Part shown: positions 15,263 through 29,600 of the stretch, in pieces
How positions within the stretch are numbered: the first letter of the stretch is position 1
Layout of the letters: every line of letters starts with the position of its first letter
Assembly: GCA_030141605.1 (NCBI GenBank)
Contig: JAQGDQ010000070.1
Coordinates: forward strand, 494,001-558,000
DNA length: 64,000 nt
Origin: Tubiluchus corallicola
Lineage: Eukaryota > Priapulida > Priapulimorpha > Priapulimorphida > Tubiluchidae
Direction of reading: 5' to 3'
Program-made: the position numbers and the translations under genes
The notes under the pieces: generated by a model
What the model was told of the DNA's origin: nothing
What the model saw: only the letters and a program-made list of their open reading frames with translations
The model's database searches: none

Positions 15263-16800
15263 GACCCTAGGCAGAAGTATTTTTAATGCACCTTCCTCAA
15301 TGATCAACCCCTTTCCCCATCAAACACCCTAAAAATTTAATTTTTTGGTATAATATTAAATAGTAAAGTATAACCTGTATGTTAGCCCTATACAAGTGTA
15401 CATGTATTATAGTGTACTAATTAAGTCTAGTTAATATTACTTAACAAGCTTGTGTTGATTAAATTTGAAATTGAATTTATGACCCTATTGTGTGTCCTGG
15501 GTTTGTATATAGAAGTAGTCAAATTTCTGCAATTTATGCTGCTCTCGCTAGCTTTTTGTTTAGCCTTTTCAACAGAAAACTTTTGAAACATAACTTCTTT
15601 TTTCATCCATTTCACTAGCTTTGCCATCTACACGGTCATATAACTCTTGTCTGGTTGCAAATATTTCGTTAGAGATTCTTTTTGCTGTTCAATGTCAGCC
15701 AGATTTTTATCTTTTGTTTCCTATATTCTGCTCCTGAAAAAATTGATTCTTATAGCTAGGTTTATCTGCCATTATTATTATATAAATGCTATGGTAAAAC
15801 ACTTTATTAACGGAAAGATCATTACTGTAAGCACTTTCTTATTCTGCAGCTCTTCGAACATACAATATAGAAACTGGAGGTAAAAATCAGAGAACACGTC
15901 GGTATAATGTCTGAGTGAATTGACTTAATCTTGGAAACCAAAGCAAAAATAGAAAGTGTTTTGCTGCAGGAAGACAGTGAGCATTTATGGATCATACAGT
16001 TTGACAGGAAAATAATGTAAGTAGTCAGTTTCAAGTGCTGTGCACTTGAGCAATTATGCATACATTACGTTATGCTAACTGAAAAGTATTACTTTCAGAA
16101 TTTGACGCTCCCCAGAATTTGGCACCCTAAGCAATTGCCTAGTTTGCCTAGTGGTGGAGCTGACCCTGCAAGGATACAGCCATGTTTTACTCTTGGCTCG
16201 GGTTGCTGTTTTGTATGGCCATTGTATTCGAAGCAAAAAAGTATCGTATTTTTAACCCGATTTAATTATATTAGTCAGTTTATCGGCTGAGTAGTGATGC
16301 TGTGTATACCAATTATCGAGAACATACGTTTATACCTTACAAAAAAAAGACAATGAGATAATCGACAATTATACGTTAATTCAATAATGTGAAACAAAAA
16401 ACTAAAAACCTACTAGCTAGTATGAAATAAACAAACTTTGATTTCAACTGATTTTAAATATTCCACGATTCAGCTTTAAACATTCACAAAGTTTTAAAAA
16501 AATTCCTCCATCCATCCTAACGTCGTTTGAACTCATGAGGTAAGGCAGAAACATTTTTATGGCTGGCTCAATAAAAAGTGTTTTTTATTTTCTTACATAA
16601 AAAGCTGTTGCTGAGTGACATCTGTATCTATTAAAATCTGCAAAAAGACATGTTTGAACATAATGGAGCGTCACTTGTACCTTACACACTTGCAGCTGAG
16701 CTATGATGGGTAGCTCCTCTTTGAGCATGCCCCGTACTTGCTGACTTGCAATTGTATTAACTTATATAATCAGAATCTACCTTGTGACGCGTTTAGACAT

Positions 16801-17020
16801 AGAGATTTCTCTCGCAACTTGTTGCGCAGCTTCTCTCTGAGAGTAAAGGCGCACATGTGAACATCTTGGCAACTTCTCTCGCAACGTATTGCAAACTCAG
16901 CGAGAGTTGCTGAGAGTTACCGTGCGAAATAAGTTGCAAGAGAAATTGCCAAGCCGTTCACACGTGCACCTTTACTCTCAGAGAGAAGTTGCGCAACAAG
17001 TTACGAGAGAAGTCTCTATA
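16801..17020. mobile_element. Foldback MITE with about 100-bp arms
   Basis: Almost the whole element is one inverted repeat. The left arm contains TTCTCTCGCAACTTGTTGCG and CTTCTCTCTGAGAGTAAAGG; the right arm contains CCTTTACTCTCAGAGAGAAG and CGCAACAAGTTACGAGAGAA. The transcript would form a long hairpin. It has no coding capacity. Confidence 0.8.
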
Positions 17021-19925
17021 TATGAAGTCAGCTCATGAAATGTAACTGTTACTGTCAACAACACAGCTGTTGTACATAGCCATTGTTGTAATAATAAAGT
17101 GTTTATCTTCTTACATTTTTTGGTTTCTGTATGCCTGATGTTACACTATAAATTCTATGAAATGTATGAATATTATGTGCTTACAATAATACAATAATAT
17201 AATACAATAACTTCAGTCTCTTCTGGAGTTGTTGCATAAGAGTTTATCGTTAACATTTCAACTAAAGTTTTAAACAATTTTGGAAATTTCAACTAGTGAA
17301 CAAAAGCTGCAAACATTTGTCGGGTCGACCAATGGGCCAAGGCTCATGCACGCTGAATACTGCTGGCGACTTTTTTAGCAAATGGAAAACTCCTATATTG
17401 CTAGCGCTGTTCATGTCAGATATTCAGTTTGCACGGCGATTTTACTTCTCAGTCTAGTCTAGGTATGAGGTACTCAATTAATTTGCCAATTTTGCATGCT
17501 AAAGCTCCACTGCAGCTCCTCCCAGAGTATATACATAATGTAGCCTACATTTGTTACTACATGGTACATCCTTTTCATGTTGCCAGTCTGTGGGAATTAG
17601 GATCTGTCTTTGCAGCGGGGTCCAACTGGGAGAGAGAGACCAGGTAAGTTAATTCCCATTAAAGACGAATAACTGGCAAGTCATAAAATATAAGGATTAA
17701 TGCTACAGCCCTACATAGTGCATTTCTGTCGCAAGATGGAAAACAAAATCTTTACTTAAATATGGATGTGAGTTAATAGACCACGCAGATATGGCTGCCA
17801 TTTTAACATAGTATGCACGCGTATAAACCTACAAATGTAAAAAATAAACAACAAACAAGTAACAGACAAAATGTTGGAATGTTAAATTTTCCGGATTTCT
17901 CAAAATCATTGATGAGGAAATTGTCCTTTTGCTTTTCCTCTACACAAGTCTGTTAATTTTAGATTCAAATGACATAATTACAACAGAATAAATAACTTTC
18001 GTAGAGTGCTAAGTGCCCCCATGGGTAATTCTGCTTAATCAGTTTATGAGTTTGTAATAGTTGAGTGTTGTTTATTTCTAGGTGAAAAAGAAGAAAGATG
18101 CATATTTGGGGAGTGTAGACGGTCAATGGAACTGCACTTGTTGTGGCTTAGTTGCATTCAAGCCCTGTTTTTGTCCAGTAAGGTTTAATTAAGAAAAAAC
18201 ACTGAATATTATCTATTAATTGGTTTAGCAGAGCTAGCAGATGCTGCAGTGGTCAGGTTTTGGATTTTGTACAAACCAGCTGGTTTCTTAATAGTGTTTT
18301 GTTTTTGGTAGAATAAAGCTTAGTGTGTTAAGCGCAAATGTGTAATTCTGTGTCGCACAGCTCACTGAGAGGGGATATCACACTGGGACACAGGCACAGC
18401 GCCCCGCAAGCAAAAAATCAAAAAAGCACCTAAGTGAAGTAAACAAAAAATTTAATTCTATTTAGGTACTTTTCGGTAACTTTTATTTTACGTACTAGTA
18501 TATGCTTTTAATTTTCTAGATATAATCATGCTGTTGAGAGATCCATTCTGAACATTTTTGCCTCATCTGAATGCAAATTAAAATTTTTGAGCTTGTCTTA
18601 TGCGTGTACACACTATTACAACTGTTGGCTTTAATTAGTAAATTTGAAGTCTATTGTTGCATCAATTCATGGCAAAAATTACGGACAAAAAGTGTTTTTC
18701 TTTTAATTACCAACGTGTCTCTAAGTCAGCTTTAGTACTTATTCTGAGTGTTTCCGCTAGTCAATACCTAGCCCAGAGTAAAAGCTCAGGAACGATTAAC
18801 TAATAATTTATATTTTTCTCCTTGGTATTGGGAATATATGGACAATAACTGTAGCAACCTTAAAAATCAACATTATAATAAATCACATCATTTGACTGAA
18901 CACGACGTTTGCTTGGTTGCGAGTACAGAAACGTTTCAGAAAAGGCTAGTAACCAAGTGGTTAAATTAAGCATGTGTTTGGCTATAAAGTTGAGTGGACC
19001 TTGTTCGTGAATGGTTGGGTAATTATGGGGAAAACTGCTTCTGGTTGATTTGATCAACATACATACATTATGTAGTTTCTCCTAACATATCTTATTGGTG
19101 ACCTGTAATAAAGTGACAGGAAAAAATCACAGAAAAAAGTTACAGTTTTGGCTAGGAAAGAAAGTCGGGTAATCAAACAATAATCAGAATATATTTAGCT
19201 ACCGCAAACAATTAAACAGAAAATATTTTAATTCAGTTATTGATTGGCAATATCATGACTTGTAAATTTTGACAATACTATTTATATAAGATAGTATTAC
19301 ATGCATGTGAAAATGAATCACATTTTATTCAATATTTTAGGCTTCGTCTGCGGGCACAAGCATGAGAGGATGCAAAATTCTTCTAAAGTTTACTGACTGT
19401 TAATTCTCAATTACTAATCCAACATTAAGGATTAACAAAAGTTTTCAAACTACACCAAAATTGCGCAATCAGAGATCAGCGAAGCTGACTTAATTACTAT
19501 GTACAGCCTATAAAAAAGGCTAATGTTGTTAACGACTGTTTCGTATTATGAGCAACTTTTTTAGACCAATGCATGGAAGAGCTATGCTGGTGCAGTACTG
19601 CATATCAAACTCAGGGTGATTCTTGCAAAAAGTTCGCTTAACTTTATCCCATCATGTAGAAAGAGGAAGGTGGGACTCAGGGATGCAAAAATGAGCAGAA
19701 TTTGTGGCTTTGGGATGCAAAAATGAGCAGAATTTGTGGCTTTCACCCATGAAACAAATGATGAAATATTAAAAGGGTAGGGTGCCAAAAAGTTTTTGCT
19801 CTGTGGTGATGTGAGCACTTGCTACACCACCTGCAAAAGCTATGGGAAAGAAATTTTCTCTTTTTATACATCTGGTAATATTACCTAATCTCACTGCTTG
19901 CTGAATCAATTGAACTATTTTACAG
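17021..19925. other. Region upstream of the first recognised Ig exon
   Basis: The start and signal peptide of the Ig gene should lie here or further upstream, but I could not find one that joins in phase 1. Two splice-bounded stretches look exon-like without an assignable identity. One is 18083-18180 (TTTCTAG acceptor, Cys-rich NCTCCGLVAFKPCFCP, GTAAGG donor). The other ends with a GTAAGT donor at 17643. A 32-bp tandem duplication lies at 19680-19743. Confidence 0.4.
19680..19743. repeat. 32-bp tandem duplication
   Basis: Two identical head-to-tail copies of a unit beginning GGGATGCAAAAATGAGCAGA, about 180 bp upstream of the first Ig exon. Confidence 0.85.
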
Positions 19926-20252
19926 GTGTGTATGGACAAAGAGTAATAATCGAACGTGCTGTGCAACTTGACTATTACATTAAAGATGATGCCACTGCAA
20001 ATTTTTCTTGCTCAGTAAAAACTGAGCTGCTTTCTAATCTAAATTATACAGTAGAATGGATGGTTAATGATACTATAGTAGTAATAGGAGACCGTCATTG
20101 GTACAGCTTACAGAACAAAAATGATAGACTGGCTACAGGATGCTACAATTTAATTGTGAATATTCAACAATCAGACGATGACAATGTCTACACGTGCAAA
20201 GTGACTTACAATTTGGAAGTAGATTTCACTAATGTTACAGTAAAAGTCATCA
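19926..20252 (+). CDS. Ig domain exon 1 (V-like)
   Basis: 109 codons, bounded by TTTTACAG and GTAAGTGT, phase 1 on both sides. It has the canonical Ig core: Cys29 in NFSCSV, Trp45 in VEWMVND, and the F-strand motif DDDNVYTC with Cys91. The 62-residue cysteine spacing fits a V or I set. Several N-glycosylation sequons are present (NFS, NYT, NDT, NVT), supporting an extracellular location. It is the first exon of the gene that I can recognise. Confidence 0.85.
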
Positions 20253-23200
20253 GTAAGTGTTGAAATAGTTTTACTATTGATGTCATTTTTGTAAATTATT
20301 AAATGTGGCGACTAGATCCGTTCCAGTTTTTTTTAACATCTATGACTCTTTAAAACTACAAAGTTTGAAACAATCTTAGAAATATAGTGTATGGCCCAAC
20401 ATCTGTCGGCAGATCCATTGTAAAATCTCTTGAGCATTGTTATAACTTTGCCAGTTCATAAATGTCAAAGCTATCATTACTAATGTGTGGACATTTTTTG
20501 TTGCAGTTTTGGGCAATTTTGAAAATATGCTGTTTGGCAAAACGCCTATTCTTCGACCTCAATTTACCTTTAGTGCAGATAATCAACAGGAATTTGTGTG
20601 CACATACGGCGCAGCTTGGCCAGAACCGAAATTACAGTGGACCTTTAGTAATTTTTTAGTAAACTGTTGTAAAATATTTTGACGTGTTTTATTCAGAATT
20701 TAGATTTATTTTATGTGTGTGTGTGTGTGTGCGCGCGTGCGTGCGTGCATGTGTGTAGCAAACTACCTATATAATACTGATAATCGTAAAGTATCTAGTG
20801 ATTCTAGAAGTTTGTTAAGTGGGTGCATGTGACATACAGTTTGACAAACAGAGTTCCAGGGCATTCGAAATATTACAAAGTAGCTGATTGGTGATGGGGA
20901 AAACAAATTCTGAAAGTGAAAACAACCTAGCACCCACTTAAGCAAAGACATGGCTTTCATTCTAACACAAACCCATCTGCTCATGTGCACTGTTTCGACC
21001 ATAACATGGTCATGATCATGTAACAATTCAACTAATAAAAATTCAGTGTATAAAAATGACAAAAGTCCACATTGTCAAAAGCAAACATAACAAATACTAA
21101 ATTGTAAATGTATAACTTGTGTAGTACAATGCCAAATGACAGGAAAAATGAAGTTATGTTACTTCAACATTATGCCTGTGAGTGGTAATAAGAGAAACCT
21201 TTGCACCAGACATGAACAACACTGCAAATGACCAGCTACATGGACCACTCTACTTATATTGTAAAGTAGAAGAAATTAAATGGAGTTATGTAAATCAGAA
21301 TGATTGCTTGAGACAATATCCTCAGTTTTGCTTAAAGTAATATCCTGCTGGCTCAAGTTACCCCAGTATACAGTAACAGGTTTCAATGGACTATATTCTG
21401 TAATCATGCAATGCCTGGGAAATCCATTTGTGGCAGGTTAATATAAGTGCTATACATTTTCACTAATTAAGGTTTAAAAAATTTTAGCTTGATATTGTTC
21501 TTGGCACTATCTATATATTAATTTTCGTGTTATGTATATATATATCTGGGTTTATATATAACCGACGATGCTACAGCTGCAACGAGAGCACTGATCTATA
21601 CGTCAAATGAAAGATCTCCACCCAAGGGCTTGCACCTGGGGGTTTATTTTTCGAATCGGGCGTACCGTGAGGCCAAAAAACCTCCAAAATGGCCATTTTT
21701 CCCCATTTTTTGGCAAAACTTATACCTCTTATTTCTAGAGATCCAGAATGGGTCACGGGTGCTGGTAATGATTGAATAGCCCGTTCAGCAGTGGGTGTAA
21801 TAGTCATATTTAGATTTCGCGAGAGTGCCACTAATGCACTCTATGAGCATTTTCCCGGACCCAACTCTTAATTTTTTCGAAATTTTGGCCAAACGGCCTG
21901 TAGAAAAACCGTTCTGACGGTGTTCAGTGGGACTCTTGGAAGGCAATATATGGCTCTTTAGAAAGAGAAAGAACAGGGCTACACGATGGTGTTGGCTACA
22001 TTTTAGGACACATCCACCAAGAGGAGTGGCGACGAGTTAATTGGATGTTCCATTTTTGGCAATTTTCGCTTGGGAAACTGCTGACGCAAAGCAATTGTTC
22101 TGACGCCATCCATTATATTCTGTCTATAACCTCATAACTTTAATTCAGTAAAAACTGCTGCTCGCTTTGCATTATAAATGAGGACTATGTAGGATGTTCG
22201 CGCATTGTTATAAGTGTACTTATACGCAAAATTTTTTGCGGGGCCTTTGCTAGTTTTTATTATTATTATTACTACACACATATGACACATACTAGATTTT
22301 TGCTTTTTATTACTGATAGCATCTCTAATCTGTAGCATCTCTAACCTGTAGATTTGTGAAGTTTTACGAAAAGTGTATACTATCAAAGAGCTGTTGCTAG
22401 AACATTTTCAAATTGTGCTACAGGCGGTTTTTCATCACATTGTAATTTATTTATTTTAATTTATACTTTATTAGCAATCAATATAATACTGTTTTTAATT
22501 CAGCAACAGACATGTAGCTTGATAAAAAACAACTCCATTCTAATTTCAGAGACTGTCCATGTCAATTTATCAGTAGCCAATGAATTACTATTTGTTATTA
22601 GTTATTTACCAGGTTTTAATAATGAGGAAAGCAAAGATATTTTAACTCATGTATTAGCCTACCAATTATTTCTAGTACTGTACAAATAGTCTGATTAATT
22701 GTCCTTTTGTATTTATACTTGTTTTTTTGTGAAATATGTATTGTACTTCTAGTATGGTAACAAACGATAATAATAGTAATTATTATTATGTCGCAGGTAG
22801 TTAATGTGAGGTAATTCGAAAGAGTATAAAAAGTGTACTTTGGATTTTTCGGTACTTAAACAGCTTTATTATGATTTAAAAAATGATGATGATAATGATT
22901 GTGATTTAAATAACAATGATGATCACGAAAACTTTATTTGATGAGCAAGTTCCTACAAAACTATAGGAAAATCAAGAGTAATGATGAAATGGTGCTGGGT
23001 GTACATATAACTTTGCAAAGATTGCCTCTATGGCTAAATCACAACCTCTAGTGCTCCCTAAATGCTGACTAGAATATGGTTTGTTAACAGATTTTATAAA
23101 TACATGGCTCTGGAATTGTGCTGTGGCTCAGACCATGTATTTTCAACTTTCGGATGTAATGTAAATTTTTTTCATTTGTATAGGGCACTACATTATTTGT

Positions 23201-24371
23201 TGTCTCAGTATGCTGAACAGTGAAATACATTTATGATTCGTAAGATACGTTAAAATTTAGAATGCTTTAAAAAAATTTAAATTATTTTACTGTAAAAAAG
23301 TACAATCTAAACGAATGTGTTTTAAGCTGTCATTAAGAAGAATGTAATGAGTTTGCATAGCGTACAATAACAGGTTAACTATTCCAGAGATCTGAAGCGC
23401 AGACAGAAAAAGTTTTTTCGTCATATTTTCAGATAAGAAAAATATTACTAGACATTCGTCTAAGACAATATCTTCAGAAGGAAAACTGAAGACGGTCACT
23501 AGTACGCTTTCGTTCAAGTTCATAGGACAACAACACAATGGAAAGTTATTGTCTTGCACGGCATTCATTCACAGCACAGTGGAGGAGCAAATACAATCAA
23601 AATGGCTGCTTATCGATTGTGAGTAAACTTGTGCTTATTACAAATTAATTATATACCTAGATTTATTATATAATAACAGCGAATGACAAGTGCGAAATAA
23701 GCACACATTATCGTATTTCCCATACTAATTGGTTTTTAAATGTGCTTAAATCTTGAAAAATATAATGCATCTAACAAAGCCACATATTGCTGTCAGCATA
23801 TAACTGCTATTAAACGATACCAGCATATAATACCTTAGTTAATGCTGCAGCTTGAAGTATTAAGTCAACTAAATTATTTCATAAATTCTTTCAAGACGTT
23901 CCAGTTTTTTTATCGTTTGATCCTAGGATTGTTGTATTTATGTCAGAAAACAGTCTTTACAAACTAATTTTCTTTGTACTGCAAACCGATGTTAAATAAA
24001 GTAACTGTAACCTATCGTGCTAAACAGAACTGGCAGCTCTAAGTGACTTATTGCATCTACAAACTCTATAACATGATGAATTGAATGTGGCCTTTTGATA
24101 ATGGTGCCTATAATAGCAAAGAAAAATAAAACACAGACTTTCATGGAAATCACGGATGCTTGTATGAACAATATAGCTTTTATTATCACGTCCAATTGTC
24201 CCATCATTAAAAACGATAATGTGATATTATCAACAGTTTAAATGTGCTCAATGATCTCTGCATGACAACAAAAAATTTGATTGGCAAAATCGAGTTACGT
24301 ATGAAGCGATATGTAAACTTCACTAGTGAATTACATACATCTAATACTTGAATGAACATGGCCTTTAATTA

Positions 24372-24409
<38 letters not shown>

Positions 24410-26626
24410 CTGTGTAGTGTGATACAATCTACGTGTATCACGATATTATATGTTATTGTATATTGTAGTTAACACTGTTCATTTGATCATCTATGTATCA
24501 ACAATATAGTAATGTGATTTCCTTATTTTCTTTTACATCCTATTTCAACATTGGTTTGTATATATATGTATATATATTGCTATTATATTATTCAATTGTT
24601 ATATTATTCATTGTGTCACATTTGCTAACTTTGCATGTATATGTCTTCATTAATTTTTATTTGTATGTATGTATGTCTGTTTGTGTTTGTTTATATTTAT
24701 ATTACTTTTTTTATCTGCACTTCTGCCTGTACATACACTTGCCCTGTGAGGATTCATGTATCAGTTTTAAAAACTGTCTAATCTCAACCAAATAAACTAT
24801 GTTTAAACCAAATTAACATTTGATTTCTAGATTTAGAGGCAGACAAAATTACAGTTCTTGAGCCTAAGGAGGATGCCTTGTTTATGTCTAAAGGTCAGCT
24901 GTTATGGTTACTGTGCACTTTTGTGTGCAGTCCGCTTCCAGTGGGTGTTGTCTGGCATATTCCAAACATGCATAATACGACTCTTAGTCGCGAAAACACC
25001 ACCCTTAACAAAACAATATCTTCGGAGAATGATGTGGGGAACTACACATGTGAAGTGATACATAAGCTTCGTAATGTCACATTAAAACCTGTGTTTGTAA
25101 CTCTTAAAGGTGAGCATGTTGCAGGACTAAGGTGTGTTGGTGCCTTAAGCACACGCCAGCACCTGGTGTCCCGGCTCTCCTTTGCTCCGTATCACCGCTT
25201 GCATGTTTTGCTGCTCAAAACGTTTTTGGCACAAATTATGCGACACTATATATATAACAAACTCCATTGCTCTATGTAAAATTTGTGCCACTTAAATTAT
25301 TTATTGACTTCATAATAAAATTTTAATTAAATAAATCAGCTAAAAAAGGTATGATGCCTGCCAACAGCAAAAAATTGGTCATTTAGAGCACAGAAGCTAG
25401 AGTGCTTGGAGTGACTTAACTAAGGTAAATTAATTACCTTAATTGCCCAATACTAAATAATGTGAATGTATCAGCAACACAATAACACAGTGGCTAATGC
25501 TGTTATCAACTTTATTTATATTCAAATTTTATGTTAACATACTTGATAACTTGAACTTTTCAATTTTCATAAATTGCTTCATCAGTTCAAAACAACTTAA
25601 TGCTATATTTGCCTATTTGGTCTATTTCTGCAACCTGTCCTGTGTGCGGCCAAGTTTTTCCAATGGAGAAAGTCAACTGTAGTAATATAAGTTTTATAAG
25701 ATCGATGATTTCTTTGCATGCACTCAGCTTCATTGTACGGTTTAGAAACTAATCTGGTCGTAAGGGCCAGATTGTCCTATAGGCTGCAGGCTATGGTTCG
25801 TGAAGCTTTGGGGGAACCTCAAATTTTTGGTAAAAAAATTTATACTTTCTCACCGTGGTTGTGATGAAATATGAGCAAATTTGGTTGCAATAAATAGTAA
25901 AATAGTAGTATTTCGTAAAGAACCCTTTTATTGACAAACAAAACATAGTTATTCTAGTTGATTTAAAATAATTTGCAATAATTTTACTTCAATTTCATTA
26001 GCCTATGGACCCCGGAAGAATCTGGCCCTCTGGTCCTTGAAAGTTACAAAATAGGTACTTTAGCAATATTGCCTGTGGTTTGTTAGAACAACTGTTGAAA
26101 CTGTATACATTTTTAGAAATTGTCTGCACTTTTTTTACTGTGACTATAATTTATATGATCGTAAATTATACATAACATTAAGTCGGTTAACCTAACTAAA
26201 GCTAAAGTTGTTTGAATGACTAGCATCATCAAATTGGTTCGTTTACCTTTCATTAGAGTAACAGCTGAAGAGTTGCTTAAACAAAAAAAAACAATGTGAA
26301 ATAGAATTACAGATGTCTCTTTCATCAAAGATCAGAAATTTTCCTATTTTCTTTGAGTAAGACTTCGTGTTTCGCCAGTTGTATCTTTCATGTACAAGGA
26401 TTATCGAAATTGCTGGTTGTGGTAGAATGCTCGCTTGGCACTGAGAAGGTCGCAGGTTCAATTCTCGACCGAGGCATACCAAAGACGTAGAAAATGGTAC
26501 CACTGGTTCTTCAACCAAGTACACTGGTTTATCATAATAACTTGTTGGTAATGGTAATCGCGACCACCTTGAAAATAAGTATTAAGTTACTTAAGGTGTT
26601 ATTCCCCAGACTACGTCCTAAGGAAA

Positions 26627-26668
<42 letters not shown>

Positions 26669-29600
26669 GTTATTATTATTATTATACATTGAAAAAATAA
26701 GCCATCTAAATAATAATTGTGTCCACGCTACTCAGATGATTTCGGTAAGAAAATTCGGTAATCAAAAAGAAAAAGAATCTGTAAATTACAACATTTCAGT
26801 TTAAACTGTTAAATAATTTGCATCATTTTTACAGTTCCACTGCAAATTGATGGCGATAACATTAGCTGGGTGAAGTTGTACGAAAATTTCAGTTACAGTG
26901 CAACGATTATGCAGGAAACGCCTTTTCCGGTGAAAAAAATTTCCTGGCTTGTAGGCAACTCGTTTCAACTCGAGCATACAACTGAGGGGAAGCAAAGGCG
27001 TGGCTATCATTCTTCTGAACTGATCAACAAGTCGGTGGCTATAGATGGAAGATATGTTGAAACGTATAACTTAACTCTGCATATCAAAGACGTGAGCCCA
27101 GATGATATTCAGGAGTACACTGTGCAAGTATATAGGAATGTTCCTGAGGAAAGTGTGGGAAAAACTGCTGCCACTTCTGAATTCAAGCTGAGGTTAAATT
27201 GTGAGTATGTAAGTTGTTGTGTGCATATACATGTATTACACTAAGCTGTTTTTTCATACTTTTGGATAGGAAAGAAACCTTATTTAAAATTGGGGTTCCT
27301 GTAGAACCTGTTTAAATTTGCACGGAAAAAAGATGGGCAGAACTGTATTTAAAGTTTTAACAAGATACTTTGCAAAACCAACATACAGTCAAACCTTGTT
27401 ATAATGCCAACCTTGCTTAATGTCCATGTTTTTAGCGAAACAAAATTTCTGTATTTGGATAGACATGCATGTATTAATTAACCTCGTTATAATGCCATAC
27501 TTGTTATAACATCAACTTTCTTTGCAGTCGCAAAGTAGGCAGTATAAAGAGGTTTGACTGTAGTATGAAATGCAAGAATATTATTATGAATTTTGTAATG
27601 ATATAGAAAAGTGGGTTTTTATTTATGTGTCATGCGCCCAGCATGTGGTGAAATTAAATTTATTAGATCTGGATGAGTTATTGTATGTGCGCCAGCATAG
27701 CCCTGAAGTCTGAAAATTCTGCTCATAACTCACTAAAAAATCGGTATTACGTAATTGAACAAGTCTGGCTGAGTTTTTTTGTACAAAAACTTCAAGCCTG
27801 TTATACTAACAGCGCATTCAGTATCTGAATTGGTTAACAGACGCAGCAAAATATGCAAGCCTGGCATAAGAACTCCATGATTGTCTCCAGAGTATACGCG
27901 AATCCAAGACTCGGATATGGTCACTATAACAGCAGATTAAGACTCAGATTAAGAACTAGTGTTGAGTCTGAATAATGTTCTCTGTAAGTTCCCCAACTGG
28001 GCTACCAAAGACAAATTCCTTATACTGCACTTCAAATGTATTAACAAGTTTTGGTTTACTGAGGGAGAGTAAGCATGCTTGCTTGTATGTGGGTCTTTTT
28101 TTACCCGTTGTATAATCTGTCATACCTTAATATGACATGCTGATTGCTGAGTAAGTTACATTTGCATTCCACAGTGATGGTGACAGTGACGGCAACAGTT
28201 TCTATAGCCTTCATTTAACCACAATGTTTCATCCAGACTTTTGCCTTTCCGATTAATCGATCATCTGGTTTGGATAACTTAATATTATGAATAAGTTGGT
28301 TTAAATGGATTATAGTATATGCTTATTAAATTTATGCGAAAATTCTAAATACTTGTAAGCATTGAATTTATTTCATAATTTATGGCATACTATTTATCGT
28401 TACTAGGATTCTTGTTAATTTTATGTTTGTTTAGGTTTATAAGTTATTTATTTTATTTTTTATTTCAGCTCGTAGATAAAGTCTTAAGCCATAAAAATTC
28501 AATAATTACTAAAAAAACTAATTTTAAAAACATAAACTTACAATTCACAGAAAAATAAGAAGAGACACTGGTTAAAATATTTACATTAACAGTACATTAA
28601 AATTAAATTCCAATTTCTATCACACTGTGGAAGTTTTTGTTCACATGAATAAGTCAATTTCTTTAATAAGTGAAATGTGTTTTATTTCATCATCAGGTGA
28701 ACCACAGGAGAAGACTCAGAGTCAGAAAGATTTCAAAGTTACCGAGGGCAAAAATATAACCGTTCCAGTTGAGTTCTGTTCGGCGCCACCGGTCAAATTA
28801 GGCAAGTGGCAGCTTGGAAACCATGACATCCTTCTTGACTTGAATGTTGCACCAGTGAAATCAGTTGATAAGCACATCACTGCTAGCGTAACTGATACCG
28901 TAAAGTCTGATGTTCGGATTGAAAGTCTGAAAGACCCGGGTAGACATGAACTGTCTTGCTACGTCGCTAAGTTGGATATAGTGCAAGCCAAAGAATCACA
29001 TGGTATAATGTACGTGTTTCTCACCACCAACAGAAACGTGAACGGTACAAAAATGTACAAGAAGTTTTACCGAGAAGTTAAAATACGTATGTAATTTCTA
29101 CATTTTTCATTTTTAATGATCGCATTCCTGAGTGTGCGCAGCATTGTAGCTAAAGCTCAATATATACAATTACACATACATAATTAATTCAAAAATACAG
29201 TTATACAAAGAACACAATTCAAAAATAATGTAAATTCCAAATTATTTTAACAAAAACTGTGTCTTACTTTAACAAATAAGGGGATTTTGTAATTAATGCA
29301 TGAGAAGTGTACAATAATCCTGTGTATTGTATAATCCAACATGGGCACATACTTGCCATTTCAAAAACAGTGATATATCTCACAGTATAGCAAAATATGG
29401 TATCTTGACTCTTTAAAAACTGTGACCTAACTATAGAAATTTCTGGTTAACCGCACAGTGTACCAAAGAATATTAAGTATGAATTCAAGTCATATGTTTA
29501 GAAGTGTTGTCATCTTTTGCAATGATACAAGTGACAAAACTATAGAAATTTCTGGTTAACCGCACAGTGTACCAAAGAACATTAAGTATGAATTCAAGTC

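Larger units (their letters stand above)
13241..16800. other. Intergenic DNA with transposon fragments, no supported gene
   Basis: No splice-bounded coding exon was recognised. A 92-codon frame at 14389-14667 has plausible composition but no domain I know. Sequence at 16100-16180 (CACCCTAAGCAATTGCCTAG) resembles a terminal fragment of a hAT-type DNA transposon family. Other pieces are listed separately. Confidence 0.45.

Noticed and set aside
19838-19925. Signal-peptide-like MGKKFSLFIHLVILPNLTAC just before the first Ig exon
   Set aside because: A donor at GTAATATT would leave phase 0, not the phase 1 that the Ig exon needs, and the intron would be only about 55 bp.
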